Shown one piece after another: positions 6,613 through 6,854 of a stretch of 6,854 nt of DNA. The DNA comes from an uncultured Dokdonia sp. (GTDB lineage: Bacteria; Bacteroidota; Bacteroidia; Flavobacteriales; Flavobacteriaceae), in NCBI GenBank assembly GCA_937124495.1, contig CAKZKZ010000561.1, positions 1 to 6,854 of the forward strand, given 5' to 3'. The notes below the pieces were generated by a model. That model had not been told where the DNA came from. It saw only the letters and a list, made by a program, of their open reading frames with translations, and did not search any database. Position 1 is the first letter of the stretch. Every line of letters starts with the position of its first letter. The translations under genes were made by a program, and so were the position numbers.

Positions 6613-6638
6613 AAATCACAGCAGATTACATTAGATCA
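6613..6638 (-). repeat. Right terminal inverted repeat (26 bp)
   Basis: Ends in CATTAGATCA and is the exact reverse complement of 3853-3878 across 26 bases with no mismatch. Together with the flanking duplication it fixes the right boundary of the element at 6638. Confidence 0.93.
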
Positions 6639-6646
6639 ATCATATT
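6639..6646. repeat. Target-site duplication, right copy (ATCATATT)
   Basis: Identical to 3845-3852. Removing 3853-6646 would restore a continuous spacer between the M14 gene and the upstream paralogue, with a single ATCATATT. Confidence 0.88.
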
Positions 6647-6748
6647 TATAGATTACTATTCAATAGTTCTTATTTATTCTAATTCTTACCCTTTATACTT
6701 AAACTTTTTTACAGGTGTTATAACTTTTAAAACGAAATTTTATACCAT
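6647..6748 (-). promoter_or_regulatory. Displaced upstream region of the M14 peptidase gene
   Basis: This 102-bp AT-rich stretch lies between the transposon and the terminator of the upstream paralogue. Before insertion it joined directly to the 50 bp now left ahead of the M14 start, so the original M14 promoter was probably here or across the junction. I find no exact TAnnTTTG box on the minus strand, so no promoter position is claimed. Confidence 0.35.
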
Positions 6749-6780
6749 AAAAAAGCCTAACATTAATGTTAGGCTTTTTT
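6749..6780. terminator. Bidirectional terminator of the upstream paralogue
   Basis: A perfect 32-base palindrome (16-bp arms 6749-6764 and 6765-6780; the central bases will open as a small loop). The core GCCTAAC/GTTAGGC is flanked by six A and six T, so it has a U run in both directions. It sits 18 bases after the stop of the minus-strand gene at the right edge, matching the position of the terminator after the M14 gene. The spacer between stop and hairpin is also similar in both (TGTGGTGCAAAAAA and TGTGGTTCAAAAAA). Confidence 0.9.
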
Positions 6781-6798
6781 GGTGTGGTTCAAAAAAGA

Positions 6799-6854
6799 TT
6801 ATTGTTTGATAACCTTTATCGTCTTAAGTGCATTATTTGATGCAATTTTCACAA
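6799..6854 (-). CDS. C-terminus of a second T9SS-exported protein, probable M14 paralogue (5' part outside window)
   Basis: Reading the minus strand, the last 17 complete residues before the TAA (stop at 6801-6799) are VKIASNNALKTIKVIKQ. The 804-residue M14 peptidase ends VKIVSNNALKTIKVIKQ, a single difference, and 48 of the final 56 nucleotides are identical. This is the last strand of a type A T9SS sorting domain, so the protein is exported by the same route. Same-strand tandem order, matching 3' untranslated sequence and a similarly placed terminator support a duplicated gene. Whether the catalytic part is also M14 cannot be seen here; a different enzyme sharing only the sorting domain is possible. 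Confidence 0.8.
   Translation of the reverse strand, partial: VKIASNNALKTIKVIKQ

Larger units (their letters stand above)
3853..6638 (+). mobile_element. IS1595-like transposon with four passenger genes
   Basis: The element is 2786 bp and is delimited by perfect 26-bp inverted repeats with an 8-bp target duplication on both sides. These marks of transposition are undecayed, which suggests a fairly recent insertion. Gene order is transposase (+), four-helix membrane protein (-), unknown 140-residue protein (+), XRE regulator (-), unknown 62-residue protein (+), then a hairpin. A plain IS1595-type element needs only about 1 kb for its transposase; here more than 1.6 kb is cargo. IS1595-family elements with passenger genes are known as a class. 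The DNA is visibly more AT-rich than the flanking peptidase and ligase genes, consistent with transfer. The family call rests on the transposase; the boundaries rest on direct sequence matches. Confidence 0.88.

Noticed and set aside
3853..6638. CRISPR array, tRNA or rRNA within the element
   Set aside because: No regularly spaced repeat series, cloverleaf pattern or rRNA-like stretch was seen on either strand.

Overview
The window looks like chromosomal DNA from a marine-type Flavobacteriaceae member (Bacteroidota). The reasons are low GC, a secreted peptidase ending in a type IX secretion (T9SS) sorting domain, absence of Shine-Dalgarno sequences before starts, and a TTG / TAnnTTTG promoter of the Bacteroidota type. 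Genus cannot be fixed from this sequence.

Host part, left (1-3844): the N-terminal two-thirds of a long-chain acyl-CoA synthetase lies on the minus strand and runs off the left edge. Next, also on the minus strand, is a complete 804-residue secreted M14 zinc carboxypeptidase with its own terminator. Host part, right (6647-6854): a strong bidirectional terminator and the last 18 codons of a second minus-strand gene, whose C-terminus, 3' untranslated segment and terminator closely match those of the M14 gene. The host locus is therefore a tandem pair (or longer array) of T9SS-exported paralogues.

Mobile part (3853-6638): a 2786-bp transposon sits between the two paralogues. It has perfect 26-bp terminal inverted repeats and an 8-bp target duplication (ATCATATT). 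It encodes an apparently intact IS1595-like transposase (zinc ribbon plus a DDNK catalytic set) and four passenger genes: a four-helix membrane protein, a 140-residue protein of unknown function, an 82-residue XRE-type regulator, and a 62-residue protein of unknown function. None of the three unknown proteins is recognised. The genes are tightly packed: transposase and membrane gene converge across 14 bp, and the 140-residue gene and regulator converge with no gap.

The most interesting signal is a 20-bp dyad, TGTAG-N10-CTACA. It occurs once over the transposase promoter, overlapping its -7 box, and once between the divergent regulator and 62-residue gene, followed in both places by the same TTT. 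The inference is that the cargo-encoded XRE protein represses its own region and the transposase, giving a self-regulated cargo-bearing IS. The insertion lies 42 bp upstream of the M14 start codon and has probably separated that gene from its original promoter.
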